The notes under the pieces were generated by a model, which did not search any database, was not told the DNA's origin, and was given only the letters and a program-made list of their open reading frames with translations. A program made the translations under genes and the position numbers. DNA of 64,000 bases from Caldilineaceae bacterium (GTDB lineage: Bacteria > Chloroflexota > Anaerolineae > Caldilineales > Caldilineaceae): NCBI GenBank assembly GCA_020634755.1, contig JACKBC010000034.1:12951-76950 (forward strand), written 5' to 3'. How positions within the stretch are numbered: position 1 is the stretch's first letter; every line of letters begins with the position of its first letter. This document shows, one piece after another, positions 17,801 through 24,907 of the stretch.

Positions 17801-19592
17801 CGCACAATTCGCCCAGCTCAATGGCGGTCAATACACTCTGAATCTGCGCTTTCCATTCTGATGCGTTCACGGTGAGCCCTTGCATGGCCGGAGCCGCCAG
17901 CGCTTGGTTTATCAGTTCCAGGCAGGTTGCAGCAAAAATACGTGCTTCCACAAGAGGAAGCCCAAATAGAACGGCCGCCTGCTCTGTGGATTTTCGCAAT
18001 TCGCCAACGCTGCGTTCGGCGGCCAGAGACCCATCTACTAATGTTTGTTGGTCTGCTGGCAAAAATCTTTGCCGCTGGCTTCCCCAAAATGGATGCTCCG
18101 TCGGTCGCCCAATGCTTTTCAACAATGTTTGCAGACGGCGTACGCTTTCCAAACGCACCAAAAAGTCGCTCTCCGCCCACGTATTGCTATCCGGAATCGA
18201 CAACGGCGGGGGCGCCGCCTCTGCCAAACTACGCTCGGCCTTTAGGTAGGCGCCATAGGCCTGAAAAGGCGTCAGTTCCGTCTCTAGAATGACAGAGTTT
18301 ACGGCCACGCAGTATTCGTCCAAATGCGCGCGCTCTTGCTCCAATATTCGCACATTGTGTTCTTGGCCGGCTACATGCGGCTCCCCCAACTGCAGCGTGC
18401 GTTCCAGCTCGGCCAAAAATGATTTCTTGTTTGATTTGTCGCTATGCAATTCTAAACAGGCATCGCCAAGACCCAGCCCATCTAGGCGGCGCTTTACAAC
18501 CTGTAGCGCCGCCATCTTTTCCGCCACAAACAGAACCGTTTTTCCAGTGCCAATCGCCTCAGCAATTAAGTTGGTAATGGTTTGTGATTTACCCGTCCCC
18601 GGCGGACCTTGAATAATAATATTTTTCCCACTCATGGCAGCCCGAATAGCGCGTTCTTGTGAACTATCTGCGTCAGTGACTGCATGGCTGACCGCAGGTT
18701 CAGGGGGGAGTTGTCCATTCAAAGCGTGGGATGCATAATCTCTTTGTGCTTCCAACGCTTCATCAATAAACGAATGTGTTCCAAATAACTTGGGCAAGAC
18801 GGGGTGTTTCTGCAGCTCCACCACCCCATCCCACATGCTGGCATCCAGATCTTGATACATATGCAGCTTGCTAAAGCGATAAAAATCGACAAAGAGTGCG
18901 GAAGACTCTACCGACCAGCGCCGTTGCGGCGCCACTGCCGCCGCCACCATATCGAAATACGCAAGCACATCCAGTTCTTCATCTTCTGGCCAGGTGGGGA
19001 GATGAATTGCAAACTCGCGCAGCAACTTTTCTTGGAGCGAAATGTTAAAACCTATCTCGTCGCCCGTGTAGCGCAATTTGTAGCGGCTGCGCACGTTGTC
19101 GCGCACAAGCTCAACGGGCGCTAGTATAAGCGGCGCTTCCCGTTTCTCTTGACTTGTCTCGGCTTCATACCAATTCAACAAGCCCATAGCCAGAAACAGG
19201 GCGTTCACCCCCTGCTCTTCAATAAAGGTGCGGGCTTTCGTATACGAGCGCTTAAGCCGCCGATCCAATCCGTCTTTGGGCAAAGCCGTTTGCAACTTAG
19301 AATCTGTATGTCGTTCCGGCACAAAGGTTGAATCCAAAGTAGTTGGCGCAAAGTCATCGGGCGCGGTGAGCAAGAGACGGGGTTGCCCATCTATATATTC
19401 AGTCGTGGCCAAAAATGTCATCGTCTTCGCCTGCACCACCAGAGTGCGATAGACCTCTTCCGGACGTTCGTCTATGATTTCAATTCCACCTTGCCTGTCT
19501 GTTGGACGCCGATAATTAGTCAACCGGTTACGTCCACTAAGGTCAAGCAGCTCTTTGCGAGCTCCTTCTAAGCTTCCTTGTAGCTCAGCCAT
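14871..19592 (-). CDS. SF1 (DUF4011/Upf1-like) helicase with C-terminal nuclease domain
   Basis: A very large defence-type helicase, about 1570 aa. The N-terminal DUF4011-like region has R-K-E-L-L-D-L-S-G-R-N-R-L. Helicase motif I is Q-G-P-P-G-T-G-K-S (near 340); motif II is F-D-E-A-S-Q; motif III is V-V-G-D-D-K-Q-L-P-P; later motifs include V-Q-G-D-E-R-D-V-I-L and L-N-V-L-I-T-R-A-R. A Vsr/DUF559-like nuclease region follows, F-E-H-E-V-A then R-I-D-M-A-I-V-D and G-I-E-C-D-G, and a DUF3320-like tail that looks like a helical DNA-binding domain. I moved the start to the ATG at 19592 because the family begins at M-A-E-L-Q-G-S-L-E-G-A-R. Similar proteins occur in defence islands; the target is unknown. 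It carries no motif A, B or C. Confidence 0.88.
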   Translation of the reverse strand: MAELQGSLEGARKELLDLSGRNRLTNYRRPTDRQGGIEIIDERPEEVYRTLVVQAKTMTFLATTEYIDGQPRLLLTAPDDFAPTTLDSTFVPERHTDSKLQTALPKDGLDRRLKRSYTKARTFIEEQGVNALFLAMGLLNWYEAETSQEKREAPLILAPVELVRDNVRSRYKLRYTGDEIGFNISLQEKLLREFAIHLPTWPEDEELDVLAYFDMVAAAVAPQRRWSVESSALFVDFYRFSKLHMYQDLDASMWDGVVELQKHPVLPKLFGTHSFIDEALEAQRDYASHALNGQLPPEPAVSHAVTDADSSQERAIRAAMSGKNIIIQGPPGTGKSQTITNLIAEAIGTGKTVLFVAEKMAALQVVKRRLDGLGLGDACLELHSDKSNKKSFLAELERTLQLGEPHVAGQEHNVRILEQERAHLDEYCVAVNSVILETELTPFQAYGAYLKAERSLAEAAPPPLSIPDSNTWAESDFLVRLESVRRLQTLLKSIGRPTEHPFWGSQRQRFLPADQQTLVDGSLAAERSVGELRKSTEQAAVLFGLPLVEARIFAATCLELINQALAAPAMQGLTVNASEWKAQIQSVLTAIELGELCEQNRQVYEQYLIPQAVEESLTDVRKAIVTHGDRMSRYWSRDYRRALKLLKSVSRGELPSSKNEQLRLVDATLEVQRLTPRTDANRPLLRQLFGSYWNELNPAWPKLREIAQWIERVLALNLDNALVEHLFDYVGREPEKDALTELRVALQSALNSHQHALQEVMRFVDLNEQVRLGGGHTCLERPFHEQTTLLHAWALQAARLQEMVSYNTVVTELHDNGLAAVVHAAQEWEYASSRLVDLVRKSRYGSLIERAMHERPILAGFDGVTHGQRVERFRELDKLLLQQQRSVVLHEHWQRLPTYQAGGLGLLYEQFNRKRGHKSIRTLMREAGPTIQAIKPIFMMSPFSIAIFLEAGSVEFDMVVFDEASQVKPVDALGAILRGKQTIVVGDDKQLPPTNFFDRVLDEEDNDSIMADTESILGLFRAKAARQEMLEWHYRSRHESLIAVSNYEFYNNRLMVFPSPDNERARLGLLFHHLPQTRYTRRTDGSGGGYNGEEALAVAEAVMNHARSQPDKSLLVAAFNQQQREAIDNLVDKLRQSDSTGEQFFSGHPTEPFAVKNLENVQGDERDVILISIGFGRDQDNKISMNFGPLNKDGGERRLNVLITRARERCEVFSNITDEDIDLSRTQARGVRALKRFLKYARTGILDLPEITAGEAESPFEHEVATALRAAGFQIALQVGTGGYRIDMAIVDEARPGRYLLGIECDGATYHRTKTARDRDRLRQEVLEAMGWEIHRIWSTDWFRHPQREIQRIQERVEKIRAKWDAAELAETDTSASELPINEHPVIVRDENTHAQDRQLPKYVVAEPQFTINSDNCGDISVSVLTKELVRIAQIEAPIHVDQLFQRVFTRVTKVVRAHLEKVLNRIVNEGKLVRDGEYLLMPGTSAVVARDRGELPVQIKKIQHIYPQELKAAVMLVVTRTHGIMRSDLGREALKLIGYARVTDNMDTIVEDVIREMLAQGEVHLRGEQVVE

Positions 19593-19723
19593 AATCTTTA
19601 CATTTCCTAACTTTAGCCACCACTTCGTCAATTGATCGGTGACTCATGTCTTCTTACCAACTGCCTGTGTCAACCAGCAATTCTCTAACAAAAAAAGCAC
19701 ACCCCCAGCCACTGGCCGAAGAT

Positions 19724-19752
19724 GTGCCAAAATCAGAGAAATCGGGTATACT
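19724..19752 (+). promoter_or_regulatory. Candidate sigma-70-like promoter
   Basis: TATACT at 19747-19752 with a weak GTGCCA at 19724-19729, spaced 17 bp. It faces the + strand, away from all flanking genes, and is followed within 100 bp by a terminator. Confidence 0.35.
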
Positions 19753-19757
19753 ACTTC

Positions 19758-19832
19758 CACAATCCCTCTGCTGGTCACCACAGCAGCCGGGACGCCGGTT
19801 CGGTGTTGCAAGCGCCGCACCGGCATTTTTTT
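19758..19832 (+). ncRNA. Candidate small RNA with two hairpins
   Basis: A region of about 340 bp between two minus-strand genes without a credible ORF. Downstream of a TATACT box it has a perfect 6-bp hairpin (19768-19786, CTGCTG/CAGCAG) and then a GC-rich stem (19794-19824) followed by seven T. This looks like a short transcript of about 75 nt. No known RNA family is recognised. The alternative is a convergent terminator for antisense read-through. Confidence 0.35.
19794..19832 (+). terminator. Rho-independent terminator
   Basis: Arms 19794-19805 and 19813-19824 pair over 12 positions with two imperfect (G-T type) pairs, followed by T7 at 19826-19832. Confidence 0.6.
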
Positions 19833-19970
19833 ATATTTCACATTCTTACCGAACAAGACGTTCAGAAAACCGTATAGATATGCGCAATTGCCAGTATATC
19901 ACAATTCCCTATCACATTTATTTCAACATTCTTAAGATTTTGGTAATCGCCAAAGTCATTGATCTAACGG

Positions 19971-20672
19971 TTACTCCATGTGGCGCAGACCGCCGCTGCG
20001 CAAGCTGCTGTCACTGTAATAGCCCACGCGAATACCATAATGCACATCGGCCAGGTCGAACTCAAACACATCCCAACTGACAAAGGTATCCCTACCGCGG
20101 GGCGCCACCGGCTGACACGCTGCATCCAAAATCGTCTCAATCTTGAAATTTTTGGCCTCTGGGAAAAGCAGCAAATGCACTAGGCCAATGGGCTGCCGCT
20201 TTTCCGTCAGCCATAAAATGAGCACATCGTCATCTGGTCGCCGCCAGTTCAAATCGCGCAGCCCCTCCTCCATCTCCCACACGTTTTCGGCGGGGAACTT
20301 GTCTCGATACGCAGCCAGACAGCCGCCCTCGGCCTTCTCGCTTACAGACGCATCCGCTGCGGGCGTTGCGCTGTCGGTGGACGCGCCAATGGTAGGCGCC
20401 GTTTCTAACCCAGGCGTCGCAGAAAGAACAGGCGCACGTGTCGCATCCGCAGCCGATGGCGTGGTCTCGGCAGCGGGCGTCCCATTGCGGTCGCCCCATG
20501 TCGTGAGCGCAATCACCACCAGCGCCACCAGCGCCAACACGCCAAACATAAAGCCGTAGAGCGTTCGGCTCTGCACGGTGACCCCGCCGGCAATATTGAT
20601 CTGGTTGCCTTCAATTTTCTGCCCACTTTGACCAAATTCAACCTTGCTATTCTCTTGCGCTTGTTTGTCCAT
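19971..20672 (-). CDS. Single-helix membrane protein with motif B (candidate effector)
   Basis: About 233 aa from the chosen ATG at 20672; an upstream in-frame extension to 20744 exists but looks non-native. The N-terminus has motif B (F-G-Q-S-G-Q-K-I-E-G-N-Q-I-N-I-A-G-G), then one strong transmembrane helix (F-M-F-G-V-L-A-L-V-A-L-V-V-I-A-L), a Thr/Ala/Pro-rich linker of about 80 residues and a C-terminal globular domain with W-E-M-E-E-G, V-L-I-L-W-L and W-D-V-F-E-F-D-L-A-D-V. I do not recognise this domain. It follows the NB-ARC/TPR gene 20777-23023 after 32 bp, in the same operon, and both carry motif B. Inference: the STAND recruits or nucleates this membrane protein. Confidence 0.7.
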   Translation of the reverse strand: MDKQAQENSKVEFGQSGQKIEGNQINIAGGVTVQSRTLYGFMFGVLALVALVVIALTTWGDRNGTPAAETTPSAADATRAPVLSATPGLETAPTIGASTDSATPAADASVSEKAEGGCLAAYRDKFPAENVWEMEEGLRDLNWRRPDDDVLILWLTEKRQPIGLVHLLLFPEAKNFKIETILDAACQPVAPRGRDTFVSWDVFEFDLADVHYGIRVGYYSDSSLRSGGLRHME

Positions 20673-20776
20673 ATTGGATTTGCATCTCATCCGTCCGTTG
20701 TGAATCGCCGCTGGCGCATCTATTGGCGCGCCCTGTGTCCGCAATCACTCCACAAAAGATCCTGCGCTCGCGCCCC

Positions 20777-23023
20777 TTACCCTTTCAAGCATTGCAGCTT
20801 CTGCACCAATTCTTGATACCGACTGGAGCGCAGATTCAAATTGGGCAATGCTTCTTCCCATACATCGATGGCGCGCTTCCGCCCACCCAACTCTTTGTAC
20901 ATATCACCAATGTAGTCCAAAGTTTTGCCTATATCATAGCTGGCGCCCAGGGCGCGGAATATGTGTAAGCTCTTTTGAAACTGGTCAAGGGCCTGCGCCC
21001 ACGCTTGCCGATGTCGCTCAATGTGTCCTAAATAACGAAGTGTTGAAGCTTCACCAGCCAGGTCGTTTTGCATCCGCACAATGGCCAGGCTCTTATTGAG
21101 CAAATCAATGGCCTCCGGCCACTGCTTTTGGCTGCTATAGACCAGACTAAGCCTGTTGAGCGTCTTTGCCTCATTGGCCGGGTCCGGCAACTGCGTATAA
21201 ATCGCCAGCGCTTCTTCATGCACCCGTATTGCGTCTTGCCAACGCCGTTGCGCTCGGTATGCTCGGCCTAACCCGCGATAGGTTTCCGCCATCGCCGGTA
21301 AATCATCTGCGTCGCCTAAATAGACCAGGCTGGCTTCCAGCCTTTCCACGGCCCGCTGCAAGTTCTGGCGCCGAATATCAACAATGCCCAGGCCATAGAG
21401 CGCCTGGCCTTGCCCTCTCGGATCACCAAGCGCCCCAAATAGGTCCAGCGCCAGCTCATATGTCTTCAACGCGTCATCAAAACGCCGGTCCCGCCTGTAC
21501 ACGTACCCCAATTCATTGAGCACCAGGGCTTCCTGCGCCTGCTGGCCCAGAAGTCGAAATAGCCGGCGGCTCGCCATATAGTCTTCGCTGGCCTCCCGCC
21601 AGCGCCCCTGCTCTCTGTGAATCATGCCTAAGCCCTTGTGCAGTTGCGCCATCAGCGCACCATGCTCCGGTTGCTCCGCAAATTGCGCCACGGCCGCGGC
21701 CAGCCGCATCTCAATTTCCACCCAATAGCCTTGCTTGGCCAGACCGCCCACCAGCGCCAACGCCCGTTCCGCCATCGTCTCCCACGCCTGCGCCTGCCGC
21801 CACTGATCGACCTCCTCTAGCGCCTCCTCTGGCGCACCATCTGCTGCGCGGCCCACTTGGGCCTGCAAATAGACCGCTGCCCTCTTGTGCACCTCTCGCA
21901 CGTCCGCGTCCAGCTCCCCCAGCTTGCCATATGCATACTGCCGCAGTAGCGGGTGCAGTGCATAGCGACCCGCATCCGCATCCCACGCTAGCAGCGCCGC
22001 CACAGTCAGCTCGTTCAGGTCGTCTTGCAGCGCTTCGGCCTCCATATCCAGCAAACCAGCCATGTGCTCAATCGTCAGCAGCGGCGCCCCATAGACGCTC
22101 AAATAGGCAAAGACGCGCCGCTGCCGCGCGCTCAGCAGATCGTATGAAAGCGCAAAGGTGGCTTCCAGCCCGGCTTCGGCTTTGCTCATCAGTGTCTGGG
22201 CCGCCCGCTGCGCCACCTTCTCCACAAAAGTGGCCAGCCCAAAGCCGGGCAAGCGGCCACGCGTACCAATCTGCGCCCCCGCCAATCGAATGGCCAGCGG
22301 CAGATGGCCCAGCTCTTGCAGCAGCCGCTGTACCAGCGCCTCCGATCTCAGTAGGTTCCCATCCATCACCCGCGCCAAGAGCAGCGCGTGCGCCTCGCTC
22401 GCCGTTAGCCCACCCACCGGCCACACGGCAGCCCCCAGAGCCGTCGCCAACTCTTGGTCGCGCGTCGTCAATAGCAGCGGCGTCTGCGCCGGCAGGCAGC
22501 TTATGAGCAGCCGCGCCGCCTCTATCCAGCCCGGTCGCACATCATCCAGCACCGCCAGCAGCGCGCCCTGCGCGTGCCGCCGCTGGCTCAGCACCGCCCG
22601 CACGCGCTCGGCCATCACATTGACGTTCGGTTCCTGCGTCAGGTCCAACCCGCCATATGCACCCCAGGCGCGCAAAACCGTCTCTGCACGGCCCTGGTGT
22701 AAATTCAAATCTGCCCAGAAAATGCCGCCGGCAAATTCATTCTGCAACACGGTTGCCAACTGCTGCGCCAGCGCCGTCTTGCCAATCCCGCCCATGCCCT
22801 GCAGCGCGATAATCGCCGCCTCCCCCGTGGTGAGCGCCGCCGCCAGCGCGGCCAACTGCTCCCCGCGCCCCACAAAGTCGCGCGGCGGCGCTGGCGGCGC
22901 GGGCCGCCCTGGCTTAATCGGCGCCGCATAATAATTTCCCGCCACGTTGATCTGATCGCCGAAGACGACCTGATTGGTTTGGTCAAATGTGGAACGCCCC
23001 TGCCGAAATCCATCAACCATCAT
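20777..23023 (-). CDS. NB-ARC/TPR STAND protein with motif B
   Basis: A 748-aa NLR-like protein. Motif B at residues 12-31 (F-D-Q-T-N-Q-V-V-F-G-D-Q-I-N-V-A-G-N), then a Pro-rich linker and an NB-ARC ATPase: P-loop G-M-G-G-I-G-K-T, Walker B L-L-A-V-L-D-D-V, R-D in L-L-L-T-T-R-D, and G-H-L-P-L-A-I-R-L. The C-terminal part has six or seven TPR units (L-G-Y-V-Y-R-R-D-R-R-F-D-D-A-L type). The start is supported by GGAGGAG just upstream. Closely related to the truncated gene at 13424-14827. It leads a short operon with the membrane protein 19971-20672, the likely output. Confidence 0.92.
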   Translation of the reverse strand: MMVDGFRQGRSTFDQTNQVVFGDQINVAGNYYAAPIKPGRPAPPAPPRDFVGRGEQLAALAAALTTGEAAIIALQGMGGIGKTALAQQLATVLQNEFAGGIFWADLNLHQGRAETVLRAWGAYGGLDLTQEPNVNVMAERVRAVLSQRRHAQGALLAVLDDVRPGWIEAARLLISCLPAQTPLLLTTRDQELATALGAAVWPVGGLTASEAHALLLARVMDGNLLRSEALVQRLLQELGHLPLAIRLAGAQIGTRGRLPGFGLATFVEKVAQRAAQTLMSKAEAGLEATFALSYDLLSARQRRVFAYLSVYGAPLLTIEHMAGLLDMEAEALQDDLNELTVAALLAWDADAGRYALHPLLRQYAYGKLGELDADVREVHKRAAVYLQAQVGRAADGAPEEALEEVDQWRQAQAWETMAERALALVGGLAKQGYWVEIEMRLAAAVAQFAEQPEHGALMAQLHKGLGMIHREQGRWREASEDYMASRRLFRLLGQQAQEALVLNELGYVYRRDRRFDDALKTYELALDLFGALGDPRGQGQALYGLGIVDIRRQNLQRAVERLEASLVYLGDADDLPAMAETYRGLGRAYRAQRRWQDAIRVHEEALAIYTQLPDPANEAKTLNRLSLVYSSQKQWPEAIDLLNKSLAIVRMQNDLAGEASTLRYLGHIERHRQAWAQALDQFQKSLHIFRALGASYDIGKTLDYIGDMYKELGGRKRAIDVWEEALPNLNLRSSRYQELVQKLQCLKG

Positions 23024-23087
23024 CCAGCTCCTCCATCACACCCATTCAAACCATGCCCCACCTTCAGCTAATCGACCACACCACAGT

Positions 23088-23118
23088 CCCTTCCCCCTCG
23101 GGGGAGGCCAGGAGGGGG
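23088..23118. repeat. GC-rich interspersed palindrome, variant
   Basis: CCCTTCCCCCTCGGGGGAGG-like unit, a diverged member of the family at 3445-3475. Confidence 0.6.
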
Positions 23119-23157
23119 CTGAGGGGGCTGAGAGACACAAGTTCACCCCACCGCTCC

Positions 23158-23277
23158 TCACGTCCATATCCCCGCACGCGCGCGTTGCGCCTCCTGCTGG
23201 GCCGCCCGCAGTTGCTCCACCAACCGCACATCCAGCGGATACGTCTCTCGCCGGCTCGCCCGACGGCCTCTTGACAT
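23158..23277 (-). CDS. Small 39-aa basic protein, hypothetical
   Basis: A short ORF with an ATG at 23277 and a GGGAGAG element nine bases upstream. The product is basic at the start (S-R-G-R-R-A-S-R-R) and then amphipathic helix (L-D-V-R-L-V-E-Q-L-R-A-A-Q-Q-E-A-Q-R). No family is recognised. It lies between the caspase gene and the NB-ARC operon on the same strand. The rest of 23024-23385 holds only repeats (23088-23118 and 23364-23387). Confidence 0.4.
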   Translation of the reverse strand: MSRGRRASRRETYPLDVRLVEQLRAAQQEAQRARAGIWT

Positions 23278-23363
23278 ATACCCACTCTCCCGCCTTCTCG
23301 CCATCACCCCATTCCCCATGATCCCCGCGCTTGCCAAAGGACGCCACCACTCATCTCCGCTGT

Positions 23364-23387
23364 GGTTCCTGAGCCCGTCGAAGGGCT
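23364..23387. repeat. CTGAGCC-GTCGAAGG repeat
   Basis: A palindromic unit, T-C-C-T-G-A-G-C-C-C-G-T-C-G-A-A-G-G, next to the caspase stop codon. Related copies lie at 34557-34577, 37567-37585, 45213-45233, 59415-59435, 59625-59645 and 60051-60074. Confidence 0.7.
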
Positions 23388-24882
23388 ACTCCTCCACGCC
23401 CAACCGGCTCAACACAAACTTCGTCACCGGCCCCGCCACCCCCGCCAGGATCGGCGTCCCAAACGCGTTCACTACCGCCGTCACCGCGCCGGGGACCAGC
23501 TTGACCAGGTCGTCCACCAGACCCGCCAGCCGCGCATCATCGGCCTTTTCCCCCTTCTGCGCCTCGGCCTGAATCGCCTGCACTCTGGTCAGCGCCTCGC
23601 CGCTTTGTTCGGGGCTACTCGCTTGCATCACCGCCTGCATCAGCGGACCAATCACCTGCATCAATTCCGCCGCATTCACGCTGCGCGCCGTGCTGTCGCG
23701 ACCGGTCAAGCTGCCGCCACCCGTGTCGATGCGGCCCAAATTGAGCAACCCCACGCCCGTGTTAACGTCACCATCAATATTGGTCTGCTTGCCTCTAACC
23801 CGCTGCCCGCGCTGGTCAAAGACGCTGCGCGAATTATCGACCTTGTTGTTATCGCCCGTCACAATGGGACTGCCGGAAACATCGCCACGGATAGCTACGC
23901 CCCGCTCACCCGCAGCGGTCGATCCCGCTCCTTGAGCAATGGCGCCCGACCCGGTATTGACCGCCTGCGTGATGTAGCCATTGAGCAGCCGCTGGCTGCG
24001 CTCTGGGTTCACCGCGCGCGCCGCCGTATCTGCTGGCAGCGGCGCCTGCTCATCAAAGAGGCCCAGCGACGTGGCGCCGCGGAAGAGCGCCACCGGAAAC
24101 GGCCCCACGCCGCGCAGCACCGTCAGCTCCGGTTCCTGAAACCGGCCCAGATCGGCCGCGCCCTCTTTGACTGTGGCGTAAAGATGCTCATAAAGGCCAA
24201 ACGCGCTAATGTAGCCACCGCTGTTGGCCACCCCGCGCCCGCGCAGACCGTCCACCAGCGCCTGAGCAAAGAGGGTGAGCTCACCGTGCCCGATCTGTGA
24301 CTTTTGCTCCGGTCGGCACGCCGTCATGACAATACGCCCCTCACCCGTCGATAGGATGGCTTCCAACGCCGCCGCCGGCGGCCCGTTGATGCCCAGATGC
24401 GATGGCGCGTCAGAGCTCAATTCTAGGCTCAATTCGGGGGAGAGGGCGCCCGCGTGACACGCATTAAAGATCAGCAGCAGCCGCTTGGCCGGAATCTGCC
24501 GCAGCTTTTCCATGAGCACTTTGTCGCTGAGCCCCGTACCCGCCGCCACTTTGGCGCCCTCGCGCTGACTGTCGTGAGTGGTCAGATAGTAGTTGCCATC
24601 GGTGCCGTACTCACCGTGGCCCGCATAGTAGAGCACAACCGTACTCTCTGCCGAGGTGGACGCTGCTAGATTGTCCAGCGCGGCGGTTAGCCCAGCCAGC
24701 GTGGTGGCCTCCTCTTGCAACAGCGTAATTTGCTCGGACGGATAGCCACAGTAGTTGCCGTCCTCCAATACCTCGCGCAGCGCCTGGGCATCCCGCACGG
24801 TGACCGGCACATCGGCATTCGCCATATGCCGATACGTGCCAACGCCAATGAGCAGGGCGTGGCCCTGAGAAAATTGGGACAT
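23386..24882 (-). CDS. Caspase-family (C14) protease carrying motifs C, A and B
   Basis: A 498-aa caspase-like cysteine protease. The catalytic dyad is visible: H89 in Y-Y-A-G-H-G-E and C142 in F-N-A-C-H-A-G; the residue two before Cys is Asn, where Asp is usual. After the p20-like domain come motif C-like sequence (about 314-325, A-I-A-Q-G-A-G-S), motif A (about 328-347, S-P-I-V-T-G-D-N-N) and motif B (about 353-374, F-D-Q-R-G-Q-R-V-R-G-K-Q-T-N). The last 90 residues are helical and end in a hydrophobic Gly/Ala/Val stretch that might contact membrane. The start has a strong AAGGAGGT. It ends the run of minus-strand genes from the DGR and follows the hydrolase gene after 25 bp. Inferred role: executioner for neighbouring STANDs. 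Confidence 0.92.
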   Translation of the reverse strand: MSQFSQGHALLIGVGTYRHMANADVPVTVRDAQALREVLEDGNYCGYPSEQITLLQEEATTLAGLTAALDNLAASTSAESTVVLYYAGHGEYGTDGNYYLTTHDSQREGAKVAAGTGLSDKVLMEKLRQIPAKRLLLIFNACHAGALSPELSLELSSDAPSHLGINGPPAAALEAILSTGEGRIVMTACRPEQKSQIGHGELTLFAQALVDGLRGRGVANSGGYISAFGLYEHLYATVKEGAADLGRFQEPELTVLRGVGPFPVALFRGATSLGLFDEQAPLPADTAARAVNPERSQRLLNGYITQAVNTGSGAIAQGAGSTAAGERGVAIRGDVSGSPIVTGDNNKVDNSRSVFDQRGQRVRGKQTNIDGDVNTGVGLLNLGRIDTGGGSLTGRDSTARSVNAAELMQVIGPLMQAVMQASSPEQSGEALTRVQAIQAEAQKGEKADDARLAGLVDDLVKLVPGAVTAVVNAFGTPILAGVAGPVTKFVLSRLGVEE

Positions 24883-24907
24883 GGTTTTACCTCCTTATCC
24901 AGTAAGA

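Noticed and set aside
19646..20080. A + strand frame of 144 aa
   Set aside because: It runs across a hairpin with T7 and into the opposite gene; Cys/Ser/Pro-rich with no homology signal.
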